Assembly: GCF_903772925.1 (NCBI RefSeq)
Contig: NZ_LR812090.1
Span: forward strand, 156,588 to 220,587
Length of the DNA: 64,000 nt
From: Alteromonas macleodii
Lineage (GTDB): Bacteria; Pseudomonadota; Gammaproteobacteria; Enterobacterales; Alteromonadaceae
Direction of reading: 5' to 3'
Under the pieces are notes generated by a model. The model was not told the DNA's origin, made no database searches, and saw only the letters and a list, made by a program, of their open reading frames with translations. Positions 54,104 through 63,993 of the stretch are shown here, piece after piece. Position 1 is the first letter of the stretch. Every line of letters starts with the position of its first letter. The position numbers and the translations under genes are program-made.

Positions 54104-54523
54104 TTACTTAGTGGGTAGTTCTTTAAAATGTGACTGCAGTTCCGACTTCACATTATCTGGGATAGGCGCAGAGCGCTGTGTTTTGTAGTCAAAATGCACC
54201 ATGGTGGTCACGCCAGTCGAGCATAGCTTGTCGTCTTGCCAAAGCTCCTGAAACACGTCGAATGCACTGTTTCCCAACCGACTAATGAAAGTTTTAACCG
54301 TTACTGGTTTTCCATAAAAAATTTGAGCTAAAAAGTCGACCTTGTAGCTGGCTAAAATTAGCGGCCAGTTTTGTAAATCTAGCTCAGGCGTAAACATTCT
54401 GAAAATGGGCTCTCTGGCTGCTTCAAACCACGCAACTAGTGCCGTATTACTAACATGCTGTAAGGCATCGGTTTCGCAAAAACGTACGTCAAAAGAAGTG
54501 ATAAGTGGTGCTGTATTACTCAT
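54104..54523 (-). CDS. YbgC/4-hydroxybenzoyl-CoA-type hotdog thioesterase
   Basis: This 139-residue hotdog enzyme shows the family start FDVRFCETDALQHVSNTALV (ETD with catalytic Asp near 17) and WFEAAREPIFRMF, then KVDFLAQIFYGKPVTVKTFI. It should hydrolyse acyl-CoA thioesters; chain specificity unknown. It starts an apparent two-gene operon with the 2OG oxygenase. No strong ribosome binding site is visible before ATG 54523. Confidence 0.85.
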   Translation of the reverse strand: MSNTAPLITSFDVRFCETDALQHVSNTALVAWFEAAREPIFRMFTPELDLQNWPLILASYKVDFLAQIFYGKPVTVKTFISRLGNSAFDVFQELWQDDKLCSTGVTTMVHFDYKTQRSAPIPDNVKSELQSHFKELPTK

Positions 54524-54709
54524 AATTATTTGTGGGCATTGTTATAAGTTTAATTCCTACTCTAGCATTATGGGCAGGGGTTTTCAGTAAGCCCTTGTGT
54601 AAGCGATTGTGTTTAAGGCAAATCGTTGTGTTTCGATTAGCTTACAGGGGGTGTGCCGTTAGCTTCTTTTGCATTACAATCCGCATCTAACTTTTTGAGC
54701 GAACATACT

Positions 54710-56212
54710 ATGACTGCGATTGGGATTGACTACGGTACATCAAATTCTGAGGTTGTGTATTTTGATGGAACGGCCCATCAGCACATCAAACTTGACCCGC
54801 TAGATAAAAAGGGCAATAAAATTCGTTCTTCGGTGTTCATTTACTTTGAAGATGAACTGCCGCCGCCTCCTGATGCTATGGTAGAGGCGAAAGTTGCTCA
54901 GTTGCAGCGAGTGATCAGCGAACAAATAGACAAAGCTAAAGACGGCTATTACTCGGCAAAAGACCCGAAAGAGCAGGCAATGTATAGCAGCCGAATCGAC
55001 TCGCTTCGTGGTGACCTCCATAACAAGCCAGCCCTTCAACGAAAAGCGATTCAGCAGTTAATGCACGCCATGTCGCTAGACGAAATTCCTTTGCTGCGTT
55101 TGGTAGAGCACGGCAAGTTTGCATTTGGTGAAGAGGGCTTTAGGCGCTTTCTTAAAATGCCGGACAAAGGCCGACTTATCTATTCCCCCAAGAACTTTTT
55201 AGGCGCATCGCTAGATGGCGACCAAAAACAGGCGTTCATCGGCATTATCGCCAAGCAGCTTGCTTACTTTAAACAGTGTGCCGAGCAGCAGTTGGGCAAG
55301 GTTGTTAATAATGCGGTTATTGGCCGCCCTGTTAAATTTCACGGCACCCGCGGTGAAGAGGGCAATGCCCAAGCCATTCAGATTATGACTGAAGCGGCGA
55401 CTAACGCTGGGTTTTCAGGTGTAAACTTCTTGGATGAACCTATTGCTGCAGCGTATAAGATTGAGCAAACCTTACCAAAAGACACTACCACGCTAATTGT
55501 CGATATTGGTGGGGGAACGACGGATATTTGCTGTATTAAGCTTTCGCCGGAGCGTTCTAATCAGCTTGACCGTAAAGACGATGTGCTAGCGGTAACAGGC
55601 AGACGTTTAGGCGGTATGGACTGTGATAAAAGCTTGGTTCTTAAAGGCATAGCCCCTGAAATGGGTATGGGCCTTAAAATGATTAACGGGTTACCTGTTC
55701 CGCCTACCTATTTTTCTGATATGTGCGCTGTTGATAACATTCCAGCGCTTACGCGCTTTTTCTCTGATGATTACGGGTTAGATATTTCTCAAACCATGTC
55801 AGTGATTAAAGAGCCGGCCCAGTTAGAGCGTTTGCTTATCGTGCAAGAGAATAAGTTGTCTGCTCGAGTGGTCAACTCAGCGCGTTTGGCCAAAGAACTA
55901 CTTTCGAGCAAGCAAAACATTACGCTACCGCTGCACTACATTGAAGACGACTTTGATGTAGAGATTTCACAGGATTCACTTAAAAAGGCGTTAAAACCTT
56001 GGCTAGATAAAGTGAAAGCGTTAGTCGTGGAATGTTTGGAAAACAGCAGTGAAAAACCAGAGGTGGTAATGATAACGGGTGGTATGAGTTTATCACCTAT
56101 TGTAGTCGATGCTCTCTATGAAAAACTGCTTACGGGGCTGCCTCGATTAGAAAACGATGCGTTCAATTCGGTGTGCGAAGGATTAGCAATTCAAGCAGCT
56201 AAGCACGCTTAA
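54710..56212 (+). CDS. Hsp70-like ATPase of the YegD type
   Basis: This 500-residue protein has the actin/Hsp70 ATPase fold: phosphate-1 IGIDYGTSNSEVVYFDG at the N-terminus, phosphate-2 IVDIGGGTTDICCIKL near 264, the DEPIAAAYKIEQ region near 248 and the adenosine motif VMITGGMSLSPIVVDALY near 463. Like E. coli YegD it lacks a DnaK-type substrate-binding domain. A charged helical insert (about 50-100) is present. Client and cochaperone are unknown. ATG 54710 gives the family N-terminus; an ATG at 54653 would add a non-homologous extension. Confidence 0.85.
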   Translation: MTAIGIDYGTSNSEVVYFDGTAHQHIKLDPLDKKGNKIRSSVFIYFEDELPPPPDAMVEAKVAQLQRVISEQIDKAKDGYYSAKDPKEQAMYSSRIDSLRGDLHNKPALQRKAIQQLMHAMSLDEIPLLRLVEHGKFAFGEEGFRRFLKMPDKGRLIYSPKNFLGASLDGDQKQAFIGIIAKQLAYFKQCAEQQLGKVVNNAVIGRPVKFHGTRGEEGNAQAIQIMTEAATNAGFSGVNFLDEPIAAAYKIEQTLPKDTTTLIVDIGGGTTDICCIKLSPERSNQLDRKDDVLAVTGRRLGGMDCDKSLVLKGIAPEMGMGLKMINGLPVPPTYFSDMCAVDNIPALTRFFSDDYGLDISQTMSVIKEPAQLERLLIVQENKLSARVVNSARLAKELLSSKQNITLPLHYIEDDFDVEISQDSLKKALKPWLDKVKALVVECLENSSEKPEVVMITGGMSLSPIVVDALYEKLLTGLPRLENDAFNSVCEGLAIQAAKHA

Positions 56213-56246
56213 TATTCTATAATCTTTGTCAGACATGAAAAACATT

Positions 56247-56287
56247 AAGCCCTAGCGCGGTTACATAAACTACGCTAAGGCTTTTTT
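56247..56287 (+). terminator. Terminator after the YegD-like gene
   Basis: AAGCC-TAGCG pairs with CGCTA-GGCTT across one mismatched position, then six T's. It lies between convergent genes. Confidence 0.75.
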
Positions 56288-56289
56288 GA

Positions 56290-56457
56290 TCAGTGCTTAA
56301 GAATATTGTGTTCTTTCAAATAAACTGCAATAGCCTCTGGCGACTCGAAAGCATTTAACAGCATTTCTTGTGCGCGCGCTTTCACATCGTTATCTTCAGA
56401 TGATGAAAGTAAGTGGTACCAAGTCTTAACTAAGGCTAGTGGTGGCGTTTGAGTCAT
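56290..56457 (-). CDS. Small hypothetical protein, 55 aa
   Basis: This 55-residue protein starts at ATG 56457, nine bases after GGAG. It is acidic and helical (LVKTWYHLLSSSED, then ARAQEMLLNAFESPEAIAVYL), without signal peptide or membrane span. Family not recognised. The good ribosome binding site and amphipathic helices suggest a real gene. It lies between the Hsp70-like gene and uvrA. Confidence 0.6.
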   Translation of the reverse strand: MTQTPPLALVKTWYHLLSSSEDNDVKARAQEMLLNAFESPEAIAVYLKEHNILKH

Positions 56458-56661
56458 TGGGTTTCGCTCCAGCAATTCTTACTGCAAAATTCACATAAAT
56501 CATCGTAACGTATGATTTGCCAAAACAAGCTCTGACCAGCATGAAAAAACGTGCAAATAAACGTCAACGCGCACTTTTTACAAGCTGCCGTGTAAATTAC
56601 ACAACAGCTTACAAAGAAGAAGTCATGCGCTCAACGCCTACGAATTTACATCTAAACCGGC

Positions 56662-59493
56662 TCAAGCTTGTGTGAGCATGGGTTTCAGGAATCGTCCTGT
56701 ATGTGAAACTTCTTGTTGTGCCACATGCTCTGGTGTTCCTTCTGCAATAATCTGGCCACCTCCAGATCCCCCTTCAGGTCCAAGGTCCACAATCCAGTCT
56801 GCGGTTTTGATTACATCTAGGTTATGCTCAATAACCACAACGGTATTACCGTGATCGCGTAGTCGATGAAGGACGGCTAACAACTGCTTAATATCGTGGA
56901 AATGCAAACCTGTAGTAGGCTCATCCAAAATATAAAGTGTTTGCCCAGTGTCTCTTTTTGACAACTCTTTCGCCAATTTTACTCGTTGCGCTTCACCACC
57001 AGATAAGGTAGTGGCCGCTTGACCAAGTCGGATATAAGACAAACCCACATCCATCAGTGTCTGCAATTTACGTGAAATAGATGGAATAGCATCAAAGAAC
57101 TGACGAGCATCTTCCACGGTCATTTCTAACACTTCATGAATGTTCTTATCTTTGTATTTTATCTCTAGGGTTTCACGGTTATAGCGTTTTCCCTGACATA
57201 CATCACAGGGCACGTACACGTCTGGCAGAAAGTGCATTTCTACTTTAATCACACCATCGCCCTGACATGCTTCACAGCGCCCGCCTTTCACGTTAAAGCT
57301 AAAGCGGCCAGGCTTATAGCCTCGTGAACGTGACTCTTGAGTGCCCGCAAACATTTCACGAATGGGAGTGAATATGCCAGCGTAGGTAGCGGGGTTAGAA
57401 CGCGGGGTTCTACCAATTGGGCTTTGGTCAATATCTACCACTTTGTCGAGCTGATCTAACCCCGTCATCGACTTATGCGGCGCCGGTTCAGAAGTGGTAG
57501 CTTTGTTTAATTCCCGTTGTGCAATTTTGTAGAAAGTATCGTTAATCAGCGTTGATTTACCCGAGCCAGACACCCCCGTTACGCAGGTCATTACACCCGT
57601 AGGAATACGTAAATCAACGGATTGCAGATTGTTACCCGTAGCGCCTAAAAGCTCTAACCACTTATCGTCTTTAACTGGCGTACGGCTAGCAGGTATATCT
57701 ATTTTTTCCTTACCAGATAGGTATTTTCCGGTAAGTGAGTCTTCACTGTTTTTAATGTCTTCCAGCGAACCTTCGGCAATTATTTCACCACCGTGTACAC
57801 CGGCACCCGGGCCAATATCCACAATGTAATCGGCTTCGCGTATGGCATCTTCGTCGTGCTCAACAACCAATACCGTATTACCTAAGTCGCGCAAGCGTGT
57901 AAGTGTGCCAAGCAATCGTTCATTGTCGCGTTGATGAAGACCAATGGATGGTTCATCGAGTACGTACATTACGCCAACAAGGCCTGCGCCAATTTGGCTT
58001 GCTAGTCGAATACGTTGGGCTTCACCACCGGATAAGGTGTCGGCACTGCGCGACATAGAAAGATAATTTAGGCCCACATTCACCAAAAAGCTTAGGCGGT
58101 CCATAATTTCTTTTAGAATCTTTTCAGCTATCTGCGCTCGCTGACCTTCTAGGTTAAGTGACTCAAAGAAGCCAAACGCATCTGCAATCGACATTTCTGC
58201 AATAGCAGGTAAGTTAGTATCTTGAATAAATACGTTACGCGCTTCTACCCGCAAGCGGGTGCCGTTACAACTGCTACAGTGTTGTTGGCTTAAATATTTT
58301 GCTAGCTCTTCACGAACTGAATTCGATTCGGTTTCGCGATAGCGGCGCTCCATATTTGGGATTATGCCCTCAAATGGATGTTTGCGTTCCATCACGTCGC
58401 CGCGCTCGTTAATATATTTAAAGGATAGCGATTTCCCTTTGGACCCGTAAAGCACTATGTCTTGGTGCTTCTTATCGAGTTCCTCAAACGGTACAGTAAG
58501 ACTAAATTTATAATGGTCTGCTACCGCCTGCAGCATTTGGAAATAGTAATAGCTGCGCTTGTCCCATCCGCGAATAGCGCCGCCAGACAGACTCAATTCG
58601 GTATTGCCGACAACGCGTGCTGGGTCAAAAAACTGTCTGGTACCTAGCCCGTCACAAGTTGGGCAGGCACCCGCTGGGTTATTAAATGAAAACAGACGTG
58701 GTTCAAGTTCACTAATGCTGTAGCCACAGTGAGGACAAGCAAAGTTGGCAGAGAACACTATTTCTTCCGCGTCTTTGTCGTCCATATCAGCTACGACAGC
58801 GTTACCACCAGCAAGGCTTAGCGCTGTCTCAAATGATTCTGATAAACGCAGCGCCATATCGTCACGCACTTTAAAGCGGTCCACCACAACTTCAATGGTG
58901 TGCTTCTTATGCAAATCCAGTGGCGGTGGATCGGACAAGTCGCAAACTTCTCCGTCAATACGCGCGCGAATGAAACCTTGTGCTGACAGGTTCTGCAGCG
59001 TCTTAACGTGCTCACCTTTGCGCTCTTTAACGATGGGCGCTAGCAACATCAGCTTACTGCCTTCTGGCATCGCTAGCACTCTGTCTACCATTTGACTAAC
59101 CGTTTGTGCGTCCAAAGGCACATCGTGCTCTGGGCAACGTGGGGTGCCTACGCGGGCAAACATCAAACGTAAGTAGTCGTAAATCTCAGTGATGGTACCC
59201 ACGGTGGAGCGCGGGTTGTGAGATGTTGATTTCTGCTCAATGGATATTGCAGGTGACAACCCTTCAATATGATCAACATCGGGTTTTTCCATCATGGAAA
59301 GAAACTGACGCGCGTAGGCAGATAAAGACTCAACGTAACGACGTTGACCTTCCGCATAAAGTGTGTCGAATGCAAGAGACGATTTACCCGAGCCAGAAAG
59401 GCCGGTTATCACCACCAGTTTGTCTCGTGGCAGTGTTAAATCGATGTTTTTCAAGTTGTGGGTGCGAGCACCGCGAATTTCGATTTTATCCAT
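56662..59493 (-). CDS. uvrA: Excinuclease ABC subunit A
   Basis: This 943-residue damage-recognition ATPase of nucleotide excision repair matches E. coli UvrA (940). It has two ABC ATPase modules: Walker [13 protein letters not shown] near 31 and [13 protein letters not shown] near 643; signatures [12 protein letters not shown] near 490 and [12 protein letters not shown] near 830. Zinc-finger cysteines appear in ACPHCGYSI...ACPTCDG near 252-280 and CEACQGDG...CDVCQG near 740-766. It is divergent from the YajR-type gene. Confidence 0.96.
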   Translation of the reverse strand: MDKIEIRGARTHNLKNIDLTLPRDKLVVITGLSGSGKSSLAFDTLYAEGQRRYVESLSAYARQFLSMMEKPDVDHIEGLSPAISIEQKSTSHNPRSTVGTITEIYDYLRLMFARVGTPRCPEHDVPLDAQTVSQMVDRVLAMPEGSKLMLLAPIVKERKGEHVKTLQNLSAQGFIRARIDGEVCDLSDPPPLDLHKKHTIEVVVDRFKVRDDMALRLSESFETALSLAGGNAVVADMDDKDAEEIVFSANFACPHCGYSISELEPRLFSFNNPAGACPTCDGLGTRQFFDPARVVGNTELSLSGGAIRGWDKRSYYYFQMLQAVADHYKFSLTVPFEELDKKHQDIVLYGSKGKSLSFKYINERGDVMERKHPFEGIIPNMERRYRETESNSVREELAKYLSQQHCSSCNGTRLRVEARNVFIQDTNLPAIAEMSIADAFGFFESLNLEGQRAQIAEKILKEIMDRLSFLVNVGLNYLSMSRSADTLSGGEAQRIRLASQIGAGLVGVMYVLDEPSIGLHQRDNERLLGTLTRLRDLGNTVLVVEHDEDAIREADYIVDIGPGAGVHGGEIIAEGSLEDIKNSEDSLTGKYLSGKEKIDIPASRTPVKDDKWLELLGATGNNLQSVDLRIPTGVMTCVTGVSGSGKSTLINDTFYKIAQRELNKATTSEPAPHKSMTGLDQLDKVVDIDQSPIGRTPRSNPATYAGIFTPIREMFAGTQESRSRGYKPGRFSFNVKGGRCEACQGDGVIKVEMHFLPDVYVPCDVCQGKRYNRETLEIKYKDKNIHEVLEMTVEDARQFFDAIPSISRKLQTLMDVGLSYIRLGQAATTLSGGEAQRVKLAKELSKRDTGQTLYILDEPTTGLHFHDIKQLLAVLHRLRDHGNTVVVIEHNLDVIKTADWIVDLGPEGGSGGGQIIAEGTPEHVAQQEVSHTGRFLKPMLTQA

Positions 59494-59871
59494 TGAAGCC
59501 TAAATGAGAGAAAAAGAATCAGTATGCCATAGGTGTCAAGTAAAGTGATATGACATTCAAGTTATACTGTGAGTGGAGTAAGCAGATCACCTTACAGGCA
59601 CAAGCTTACGATTAGTACTAACGAAACTACCTTGCAAAGTGGTGATTTTATCTCCACTTTTAAACCCTTATTAAGGCGAAAAGGCTAAATCAACCTCGCG
59701 AGTGGAAGAAAATGCCAATTGTATTAATCGAATTTTAGGTACGTGGGCAATTATCTATGCGGACTGGTATTGTGCTACACTTCGCGGCCTTGTTCTTAAT
59801 GCAGCAGAAACAGGTGTTCTCTGCGCGCTTTTATGTTTTTTTGATTTTATTTATTGAGGGAAACAGACGCT
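59494..59871. other. uvrA-yajR intergenic region
   Basis: This 378-bp divergent gap must hold both promoters. On the plus strand an extended -10 (TGC-TACACT, 59773-59781) lies about 90 bp before the MFS gene. I searched for a LexA box in front of uvrA and found only a half-site-like ACAGTATAA on the minus strand, so SOS control of uvrA is not shown here. Confidence 0.45.
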
Positions 59872-61209
59872 TTGAACGCTTTGGAATTACGCGCCGCGCT
59901 TGCACTCGCCTCCGTTTACGTATTACGCATGATGGGGTTGTTCATGGTTATGCCTGTATTGGCTGTGGCCGCGATGGACTACCCGGATTACTCGCCTTTA
60001 TTGGTGGGACTTGCCGTGGGTGGATATGGCCTAACCCAGGCTGCGCTGCAAATTCCTATGGGCATGATGTCTGACAAATGGGGTCGTAAACCCGTTATTT
60101 TGCTGGGGCTTGCTGTATTTGCTTTAGGAAGCTTTGTAGCAGCAAACGCCGACAGCATGGTTATGATGATTGTTGGGCGTATTCTTCAAGGCGCTGGAGC
60201 TATTGCAGGTGCGATTATGGCCCTTGCTACCGATGTCAGCCGGGAAAGTCAGCGAGCCAAAGTGTTAGCTGTTATAGGTATTGCTATTGGCTTTTCATTC
60301 TATTTAGCGGTTATTTTAGGGCCTCTTATTGCCAACAGCTACGGGCTTGCAGGCGTGTTTGGTATTACTGGTATTCTGGCCATTCTTTGCATGCCACTGG
60401 TTAAATGGGTAGTGCCAAACGGTGTGCAGCTTAGTAGCGGTGATACACTCCCGCAAAAAGACCAGCTAAAGCGCTTAGTTTTTTCTTCTCAGTTATGGCG
60501 TTTAAACGTCAGCGTAATGATTCTGCACATGCTTATTACGCTGCTGTTTGTTCAATTGCCTGTTACGCTGCTGAACTTTGATATGACGTTAGATAGCCAC
60601 TGGACGATTTACTTACCAGTACTTGGCGCGTCTATAGTTGGCCTCATCATTATGATGGGAGCGGCAAGAGGCCGTACCCCAAAATCACTTCTTTTAACCG
60701 GTGTAGTGTTAATGGGCGGCGCGTTTTTAGCACTTAGCTTAGAAGACCAAAGCTGGTGGTGGGTTACCGCAGCCGTGGTTCTTTTCTTTACCGGCTTTAA
60801 TTATTTAGAAGCGAACTTCCCTGCTTTGGTGTCAAGCATTGCTCCTGCAGGACAAAAAGGAACGGCGATGGGGCTTTACGCTAGTTTTCAGTTTTTTGGC
60901 GCGTTTTTAGGTGGTGTAATTTCAGGTTTCGTTACCGATATTTGGTCGCAAGAATTGGCGTATGGCATCGGCGCTGCTAGTACTCTGCTTTGGCTTTTTA
61001 TTATTCTTGGGGTTAAAGAAGTGAGTCGGGTAAAGCGCGTGATGATGAACGCAGAGTTTGATAGTTCAAATGCTTCTAGCATTGAGGCCGACCTATTGCT
61101 GGTGCCGGGTGTACTGGAAGTGACATTAAACAGTCAAAATAGCGCGGTATACTTAAAAGTTGATCGTGATTTCGACGCCGTAAAAGCGCGAGACGTGTTG
61201 TCTGCATAG
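59872..61209 (+). CDS. MFS transporter of the YajR type with C-terminal ferredoxin-like domain
   Basis: This 445-residue transporter has twelve membrane helices, the MFS motif A GMMSDKWGRKPVI near 66 and the motif GRILQGAGAIAGAIMA near 105. The soluble C-terminus (about 385-445, EADLLLVPGVLEVTLNSQ) resembles the HMA-like YAM domain of E. coli YajR. Substrate unknown. It lies divergent from uvrA, a common arrangement in gammaproteobacteria, but ssb does not follow. TTG 59872 with GAGGGA upstream is my preferred start; TTG 59854 and TTG 59881 are alternatives. Confidence 0.83.
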   Translation: MNALELRAALALASVYVLRMMGLFMVMPVLAVAAMDYPDYSPLLVGLAVGGYGLTQAALQIPMGMMSDKWGRKPVILLGLAVFALGSFVAANADSMVMMIVGRILQGAGAIAGAIMALATDVSRESQRAKVLAVIGIAIGFSFYLAVILGPLIANSYGLAGVFGITGILAILCMPLVKWVVPNGVQLSSGDTLPQKDQLKRLVFSSQLWRLNVSVMILHMLITLLFVQLPVTLLNFDMTLDSHWTIYLPVLGASIVGLIIMMGAARGRTPKSLLLTGVVLMGGAFLALSLEDQSWWWVTAAVVLFFTGFNYLEANFPALVSSIAPAGQKGTAMGLYASFQFFGAFLGGVISGFVTDIWSQELAYGIGAASTLLWLFIILGVKEVSRVKRVMMNAEFDSSNASSIEADLLLVPGVLEVTLNSQNSAVYLKVDRDFDAVKARDVLSA

Positions 61210-61274
61210 TTGCTTATCTCATTGCAACCATGAAAGGTTAGCACCACACCATTTTTGAAAAGGAAGCGAAAACC

Positions 61275-61859
61275 ATGATTGACCTAAGCAGCTACAAAGC
61301 CATTATTTTTGATATGGATGGCACCTTGGTCGATTCAATGGGGGCGCATATTGATGCGTGGCAGCTTACGTGCGATGCGTTTGGTTATCCTTTTGACCTA
61401 GACTATCAATACAGTTTAGGTGGTGTTCCTACCTTTGAAACCGTACATCTTATGAATGCAAAGTATGGAAAAAGCCACGATCCAGCAGAGGTTGCTTCAT
61501 ATAAAAAACAGGCCTTTGAAGGGCTAAACCATGTGCCAAGGCTTATTCAAGATACCCTTAACGTGTTTAATCACTATAAAGGAAGCATGCCAATTGCAGT
61601 GGGGACGGGCTCAGATAGGCAGCACGCGCAAATGGTGTTAAATGAACACGGCCTGCTAGCCCAATTATCTGCGCTGGTTACAGCCGATGACGTCACTAAA
61701 GGTAAACCTCACCCTGAAACCTTTGTGCGTGCGGCAGAATTAATGGGTGTAGCACCACAGCATTGTGTGGTGTTTGAAGATACCGACATGGGTAGAAAAG
61801 CGGCGGTTGACGGCGGCATGGCGTGCTTTATGGTTAAAAACACGCGTCTAATCTACTGA
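61275..61859 (+). CDS. HAD-superfamily phosphatase, YqaB/beta-phosphoglucomutase-like
   Basis: This 194-residue HAD hydrolase has motif I FDMDGTLVDSMGAH near 13, motif II VGTGSDRQHAQM near 110, motif III lysine KGKPHPETFVRAAE near 140 and motif IV VFEDTDMGRKAA near 165. Length and pattern match YqaB (fructose-1-phosphate and 6-phosphogluconate phosphatase). AAGGAAG precedes the ATG by eight bases. It lies 65 bp after the MFS gene and may be cotranscribed. Confidence 0.87.
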   Translation: MIDLSSYKAIIFDMDGTLVDSMGAHIDAWQLTCDAFGYPFDLDYQYSLGGVPTFETVHLMNAKYGKSHDPAEVASYKKQAFEGLNHVPRLIQDTLNVFNHYKGSMPIAVGTGSDRQHAQMVLNEHGLLAQLSALVTADDVTKGKPHPETFVRAAELMGVAPQHCVVFEDTDMGRKAAVDGGMACFMVKNTRLIY

Positions 61860-61934
61860 ATCTTCTCCTGATTGAAAGTTCGAGCTTAGGGCTTACGCTC
61901 ACTCAATCGTGTCCACTATCATAGTTTCTTAGGC

Positions 61935-62549
61935 TTATACCGCCTCTAGTTCGCTGAGCGTATTTCCGCAGTTGGGTAATAGTGAAGACTTTATACGTTT
62001 GGTGGCATCATGAATGGCGGTTTTCATGGCATCGATAGCAATCTGACTGCTCTCTTTTTCACTGACACTGGCGTTTACATTTACGCTTTGCCCTCTGAAA
62101 GTGGCGGCGGGTGAATACTCATCGGCATTATCAGGTTTGTATAAAACATTAAGCACCACGGTGGCAACCATATTACTTCCTAAGCTTTTTACAAACGCGC
62201 GGTTTAGTACTACTTTAACGCTTGTGGCTGCTTCAATATCTGGGCTGACATTCATCGCTTCTAAGCTTTGCTGTAACAGTGAATAGAGCGTGTCTTCTGT
62301 TACATTACTGCTTCCAACGAGCAAGTCTTTACTCGACCGCATATCGATTAATTCTGCCAAGTTAATTGGGCAAGCTTTCGCTTTAGACATGGTTAGCTGA
62401 TAATCTTTTCTCTGCGACTCAGGAATTAACGATGAATCAAGCTCGGGCGGCGTAGACTCGCAAGCGGCGAGCAAAAGTAGCGTGCAGCAGGCGAAAATCA
62501 TTCGTGCTGATGGCGCAATGCGGGGTGAGAAAAATGATGTACTTTTCAT
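61935..62549 (-). CDS. Putative lipoprotein, 204 aa
   Basis: This 204-residue protein has a lipoprotein signal with lipobox LLAAC near residue 29, then an acidic region and a periplasmic domain with a YajG-like strand pattern (SVKVVLNRAFVKSLGSN, TVVLNVLYKPDNADE). A second Met at residue 17 (62501) would give a more typical signal peptide, but neither start has a clear ribosome binding site. Function unknown. Internal cysteines CPINL and NCGNTL could form a disulfide. Confidence 0.72.
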   Translation of the reverse strand: MKSTSFFSPRIAPSARMIFACCTLLLLAACESTPPELDSSLIPESQRKDYQLTMSKAKACPINLAELIDMRSSKDLLVGSSNVTEDTLYSLLQQSLEAMNVSPDIEAATSVKVVLNRAFVKSLGSNMVATVVLNVLYKPDNADEYSPAATFRGQSVNVNASVSEKESSQIAIDAMKTAIHDATKRIKSSLLPNCGNTLSELEAV

Positions 62550-62760
62550 TATTTTAATTTTTTCTTATGGATAGCTTATGTCAGTAATATAGACTCAAGT
62601 ATAAGAAAGTTTGTAGTGCGAAGAAACTGAACAACTGTTGCAAACTGTTACAGCTGGTTTAGCATATCAAAGCACAAAGTGTGTGCAGTGACGCGACTTT
62701 CAAGCACTCGTAGGTTAAATATAAACTTCCCTATTACAAATCAACACGGACAGTTCTTAA

Positions 62761-63624
62761 ATGATGACCTTTAAAAACGCAGTAATCAGTGTAGTTGCCA
62801 GTGTTTCACTATTAGGGTGTGCAATTAACGTATCTCCTTCTGCATTCTTCTATCAAGATGCGCAGCAACAACCTCTTGATACCACAAAGCTGCACGCCGC
62901 CATTCAAAAAGATAAAACCTCAGCGGGCATCACCCGTGTTGAAGTAAAAAACGAAGCTGGATTAACCCTAAGAGGTGTTGCCGTTTCATACCCTGACCCA
63001 ATCGTTAACATTGTTTTCTTCGCAGACAATCGTATGCCGCTAAGTGAAAATAACAGCATTATTCACAGGCTGGGTAAGCTGCCCGCTAATATTTTATGGC
63101 TCGATTATCAGGGGGTAGGGGCCAGTGATAAGGCAAAAGATTTGAGTATTAACGCTATCAAGCAAGACGCGTTAACCCAGTTTGATTATGTCGAAAATGC
63201 GTTTGATGCCTCACTTCCCACTATTGTTCACGGCCGTGGTATAGGCAGTTATTTCGCAAGTTATGTTGCGGCCAATCGAAAAATAGATGCTTTGGTACTG
63301 GACGGGGCTTTCAACAACATTTCTGATTTAATTGCCAATATGGTGCCGGGTTTCTCTAATTCTTTCACTAACATGAAACTTCACGACGAAGTTCACAGTA
63401 TGCAAATAGCACCAATTCTTCGCCATTATGAAGGCCCTTTGTGGCTTGTAGTTGGTGAACAAGACAAGATAACGCCTTATCCAATCAGTCAACAATTGCT
63501 AGAAGATGCTTCAAGTAGCAAAAAATACATTTCCGTAATTCCCGGAGCCACACATAATGCAACGCTTACAAGTGACTATGCCATTGAACAGTACAAACAA
63601 TTTTTAGCGAGGTTTACTCAATAA
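62761..63624 (+). CDS. Lipoprotein with degenerate alpha/beta hydrolase fold
   Basis: This 287-residue protein has a lipobox SLLGC near residue 20 and an alpha/beta hydrolase-like domain. The elbow reads HGRGIGSYFASYVA near 158, with glycine where the catalytic serine is expected (GxGxG instead of GxSxG). The acid (VGEQDKITP near 237) and histidine (PGATHNAT near 262) remain. It may have lost hydrolase activity or use another nucleophile. ATG 62761 or 62764 starts it; no strong ribosome binding site. It lies next to the candidate oriC. Confidence 0.75.
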   Translation: MMTFKNAVISVVASVSLLGCAINVSPSAFFYQDAQQQPLDTTKLHAAIQKDKTSAGITRVEVKNEAGLTLRGVAVSYPDPIVNIVFFADNRMPLSENNSIIHRLGKLPANILWLDYQGVGASDKAKDLSINAIKQDALTQFDYVENAFDASLPTIVHGRGIGSYFASYVAANRKIDALVLDGAFNNISDLIANMVPGFSNSFTNMKLHDEVHSMQIAPILRHYEGPLWLVVGEQDKITPYPISQQLLEDASSSKKYISVIPGATHNATLTSDYAIEQYKQFLARFTQ

Positions 63625-63978
63625 GTGAGTTTTGTCCTCTGTGGATAAATAGTGGAAAACCTTGTTGGTAAGTCTGTTAATAGCCATATATACCGGCAGA
63701 TCACGATCTTGGTGTAACCTTCTGGTCGGATCACGAAATATCAGTGAAATCAAGCGGTGTAGAGCAATCCATGCTGATCTTAATGTTTTTTGATCGTAAA
63801 TATGTGCAGGATCAGGCACTTTTTCAAATTGGGGATAAAAGTCTAGGGTGAAACGATCAAGCGTGTATTTTTGTCAACAGTTTCGTGAAATAAAATTTTT
63901 AGAATACTATTGCACGGTAATACATCGAATTGCGATTAATCACTCATCAAATTGGCTTTTTACTGTTTAAATAAAATA
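63625..63978. other. Candidate chromosomal replication origin (oriC)
   Basis: A perfect DnaA box TGTGGATAA (reverse of TTATCCACA) lies at 63640-63648, and a one-mismatch box TGGGGATAA at 63830-63838. Seven GATC sites crowd 63699-63858, about ten times the random expectation, which suits Dam/SeqA control. AT-rich DNA follows near 63880-63950. The neighbourhood (uvrD, xerC, dapF, lysA, rarD, recQ) is origin-proximal in relatives. The expected mnmG/mioC genes would lie past the right edge, so this is not confirmed. A 71-codon minus-strand frame here (63604-63819) is probably not a gene. Confidence 0.7.
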
Positions 63979-63993
63979 CCCGCCATAGGCGGG
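63979..63993 (-). terminator. Hairpin at the right edge
   Basis: CCCGCC-ATA-GGCGGG stem-loop, followed on the minus strand by TATTTTATTT. It probably terminates a leftward gene beyond the window, such as a mioC-like gene pointing at oriC. Confidence 0.6.

Noticed and set aside
54598..54646. 7-bp inverted repeat TGTAAGC/GCTTACA before the Hsp70-like gene
   Set aside because: A 35-base loop and short arms make this compatible with chance; no further support.
59494..59871. LexA box in front of uvrA
   Set aside because: No CTGT-N8-ACAG match; only an isolated half-site-like sequence.
63604..63819. A 71-codon minus-strand frame across the candidate oriC
   Set aside because: It covers the DnaA box and GATC cluster, has no visible ribosome binding site and matches no domain. 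Origin DNA often yields such frames.
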